This document shows, piece by piece, positions 61,993-64,000 of a stretch of DNA of 64,000 bases. The position numbers and the translations under genes are program-made. A model generated the notes under the pieces. The model was given only the letters and a program-made list of their open reading frames with translations. It made no database searches and was not told where the DNA came from. Each line of letters begins with the position of its first letter. Within the stretch, counting starts at the first letter, position 1. Source of the DNA: Planctomycetota bacterium (GTDB lineage: Bacteria > Planctomycetota > UBA1135 > UBA2386); contig JACKHZ010000010.1 of assembly GCA_020638735.1 (NCBI GenBank), positions 372,001 to 436,000 on the forward strand. Direction: 5' to 3'.

Positions 61993-64000
61993 ATGCGCGC
62001 GGGCACGGATCGACGGCAGGTGACACGGCGCGGCGCCGTCCTCGCGCTGGTCGCGGCGGCGCTGCTGCTCGTCGTCACGTCGGTGGCATGGCTTCGCCTG
62101 CACCCCGCCGTCGCGACGACGACGGTGGTGGCCGATGCCCGGGCGTTGCCCGCGATCGGTGAAACTGGCGAGCCTGCGGTGCTCGAAGGGGAACTCGAGC
62201 TGGCGCCGCGCGATGCCGTGTCCGGGCCTGCGCGCAATCGCCACGCGTCGGAGCCGTTTCCGTCGCCGGAAGTCGCGTTCGTCGTCGCCGTCGTCGAGGG
62301 GGCGCCGGCGGACTGCTCGGTGCGCGTCGTCATCGCGCCGCTCGAAGTCTCGGGGGACGTTGCGCTGGTCGGTGGCTGCGGCGAAGTGCGTCTGCCAGCC
62401 GTGTCCGGGATCCCGCTCGTGGTCCGCGGCGAAGTGCTCCCGGAACGCGGCGGAGTCCGGTTCTTCCTCGAGCCGACCCCGGTGCAGGTGGAACCCGGGA
62501 CGGAGCAGACGGTCCGTCTGCGAGTCGCCCAGGGTCACCAGGTCGTCGTGCGCGTGCACGGCCCGTCGGCGTCGCTCAGGTCCAGCCTCGTCGTCGAGGC
62601 GGTCGCGGAGACGGACGGACTGGCCGACGACGATCGGGCGGTCTGTCCGACTGGGGACGACGGCTGCGCGCGCTTCGTGCTGCCTGCCGGTCGCTACCAC
62701 TTCGTCTGCGGATCGGACTTGGAGCAGGTGGCGCTGCGTCGCCGCGACGGTGCCGCGCTGGTCGTGCCCATCGAGGGCGACGCCGTGCTCGACGTCGAGC
62801 CCGTCGAGCAACTGGCCGGCTTCCAGGTGCGCGATGCCGGTCGCGTCGTGTCGCATCGCATGCAGCTGCGCGGCCTTCTGCGCCGGTTCCAGGGACCGCC
62901 GCCGACCGAGTGCAGTGTGGTTGCCCGCAGCCGTTTCCAGACGTGCCGCGGCTGCTGGGTGGCAACCGAGCGCCGTTCCGTGAGGTGGCTGCGGACCAGC
63001 GACCTGCAGTGGGTCGGTGACGTAACGACCGTCGACCTCGACGACGACGACGACGATGCGACGTTGCGGGTCGTCGCCGAACTGCCAGGGGATTGCTTCG
63101 CGTCCCTCGCCGTCGCGGCGACTTCGCTGTCGAGCGGCGCAGCCGCGAGCTCCAGCGGCAACACCTCGCCGTTCGAACTGCGGTTGGCGCCCGGTGACTA
63201 TCACCTCGCCTGGCGGTGCAGCGGCGCGCCGGGCCCCGTGATCGCGACCCTCGTGCGCCTCGCGCCGGGAGAGGTCCGTCTGCTGTACGCGACGCCGCCG
63301 ACGCTGCAGCCGTGGACCGTCCTGCTGCGCGATCTGCCGACGTTGGGTATCGCCGGACAATCGGCCACCGCATGCGTCGGGGAAGGGTGGGCGCTCGGCT
63401 GCCAGGCGGACGGGGTGGTCCCGTTCCTGATGCAGTCGTCGCCGAGCACCGAGACCGCTGCGTCACTCCGGGCCCTCCTGCTCAAGGTCGCGTTCCCCGC
63501 CCGCATCTCCGCGATCGACGGGGCTTCCCGGACCTTCGAGGTCTGCCACGGACTCACCGCCGCCGACATCGTGCATGTCTCTTCGCGCGGGCTCGGCGAT
63601 GGCGAACGGCGCATCGAGCTGCGCAGCGAACTCGCGGACATGCCGATGCCCGCGCAGCTCCCGGCCGGGTTCGACCTGCCGATGGTGCCCGGCAGCGAAC
63701 GTCGCGGCTGTCTGATCGAGAAGGTCGACGGCGTCGACCAGGTAACCGCCTGGTTCTCGGCGCGGCATGGTGCGCACGAGTTGCTGGTGGAGCCGCGCGG
63801 CCATTGGGCGACGGTGCGCATCGGGCTCGCCGATGCCCAGGCGACCGTGTCGATCGACGGCGACTCCGGCATGGACCCGATCGCCGTAGCGTGGTCCCAC
63901 GGGCCGGGCGAGCTGCGCGTGTTCGTCGCCGACGGCACCACCGCCGTGCACGTCGACATGCAGCCCGGCGGGCGCTTCACGTTTGCGCCGGCCGCGACCG
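61993..64000 (+). CDS. Large membrane-anchored protein of unknown function, 3' end beyond the window
   Basis: An ATG at 61993 opens a frame that runs 669 codons without a stop to the last base, so only the N-terminal part is seen. After an Arg-rich start (MRAGTDRRQVTRRGAVLALV) a single hydrophobic helix (about residues 15-35) forms an anchor or uncleaved signal. The rest is beta-rich with repeated carboxypeptidase-regulatory or Ig-like units: LPAGRYHFVCGSDLEQVALR and APGDYHLAWRCSGAPGPVIA. A DDDDDDA acidic run and a CRGC motif occur. The RR/SRS-rich frame on the same stretch is a shadow. Function unknown; it follows the S15-like gene by 28 bp. Confidence 0.7.
   Translation, partial: MRAGTDRRQVTRRGAVLALVAAALLLVVTSVAWLRLHPAVATTTVVADARALPAIGETGEPAVLEGELELAPRDAVSGPARNRHASEPFPSPEVAFVVAVVEGAPADCSVRVVIAPLEVSGDVALVGGCGEVRLPAVSGIPLVVRGEVLPERGGVRFFLEPTPVQVEPGTEQTVRLRVAQGHQVVVRVHGPSASLRSSLVVEAVAETDGLADDDRAVCPTGDDGCARFVLPAGRYHFVCGSDLEQVALRRRDGAALVVPIEGDAVLDVEPVEQLAGFQVRDAGRVVSHRMQLRGLLRRFQGPPPTECSVVARSRFQTCRGCWVATERRSVRWLRTSDLQWVGDVTTVDLDDDDDDATLRVVAELPGDCFASLAVAATSLSSGAAASSSGNTSPFELRLAPGDYHLAWRCSGAPGPVIATLVRLAPGEVRLLYATPPTLQPWTVLLRDLPTLGIAGQSATACVGEGWALGCQADGVVPFLMQSSPSTETAASLRALLLKVAFPARISAIDGASRTFEVCHGLTAADIVHVSSRGLGDGERRIELRSELADMPMPAQLPAGFDLPMVPGSERRGCLIEKVDGVDQVTAWFSARHGAHELLVEPRGHWATVRIGLADAQATVSIDGDSGMDPIAVAWSHGPGELRVFVADGTTAVHVDMQPGGRFTFAPAAT

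Noticed and set aside
62135..62983. 282-residue open frame rich in Ser and Arg
   Set aside because: It is the +1 shadow of the coherent frame starting at 61993.

Overview
The window looks like chromosome from a high-GC member of the Planctomycetota. The rRNA genes are the best evidence. In the 16S gene the stretch just after 'actcctacgggagg' reads 'ctgcagtcgagaatctt', the planctomycete/chlamydial form rather than the usual bacterial 'cagcagt'. The region before the 'ggtggagcatgtgg' block reads 'ggggctcacacaag'. The 5S gene is only about 109 nt, as reported for planctomycetes. Protein content fits: Gfo/Idh/MocA dehydrogenase, sugar isomerase, DUF1080 hydrolase, FIST protein, large Ser/Thr kinase with a long non-kinase tail, many secreted proteins of unknown function. 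Protein genes are very GC-rich with G/C third positions (Leu mostly CTG, Arg mostly CGC). No transposase, integrase, phage gene, CRISPR array or tRNA gene was seen, so this is ordinary chromosome rather than an island.

Layout. 1-5734: end of a Gfo/Idh/MocA dehydrogenase, a sugar epimerase/isomerase, then a MacAB/YknXYZ-like export operon (adaptor, ATPase, two FtsX-type permeases). 5741-15207: tryptophanase (-), an Arg/Gln-rich secreted protein, a hybrid histidine kinase, monomeric isocitrate dehydrogenase (-), a 614-aa secreted unknown, and a DUF1080 hydrolase (-). 15350-28031: an EF-hand membrane protein, MscS channel (-), a secreted unknown, PdxH, two overlapping small genes (-), a WD40/PD40-type lipoprotein (-), an HTH regulator (-), a DUF2339 membrane protein (-), a lipoprotein, and a small secreted DUF2911-like protein (-). 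28099-42313: envelope/glycolipid-flavoured stretch with AsnB, inositol-3-phosphate synthase, a GT87 mannosyltransferase-like protein, a Ser/Thr kinase overlapping a UbiA-type (DPPR synthase-like) prenyltransferase, an ADP-forming acyl-CoA synthetase translationally coupled to a DPM1-like GT2 and a LAB_N protein, then GT39 and GT9. 42353-44069: QueF and a metallophosphoesterase.

44070-49372: a complete linked rrn operon (16S-23S-5S) with no spacer tRNA, long complementary flanks around both 16S and 23S, and a strong terminator. 49561-64000: MetF, RecD2 helicase (-), a long-tailed ribosomal protein S21 and an RluA-type pseudouridine synthase; a (-) strand FIST / membrane protein / 73-aa set; a lone glycosyltransferase-like N-domain; a serine beta-lactamase-fold hydrolase (-); a secreted S15-like alpha/beta hydrolase; and a large unknown protein that runs off the window end.

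No clear undescribed system was found. The points most worth following are the codon-usage mosaic inside icd, the Ino1/GT87/DPPR-like/DPM1-like/LAB_N/GT39 assembly resembling parts of actinobacterial inositol-glycolipid and arabinan chemistry, and the FIST-membrane protein pair. Exact starts are uncertain for several genes because Shine-Dalgarno sequences are often absent; gene functions rest on recognition of motifs by eye, not on database searches.
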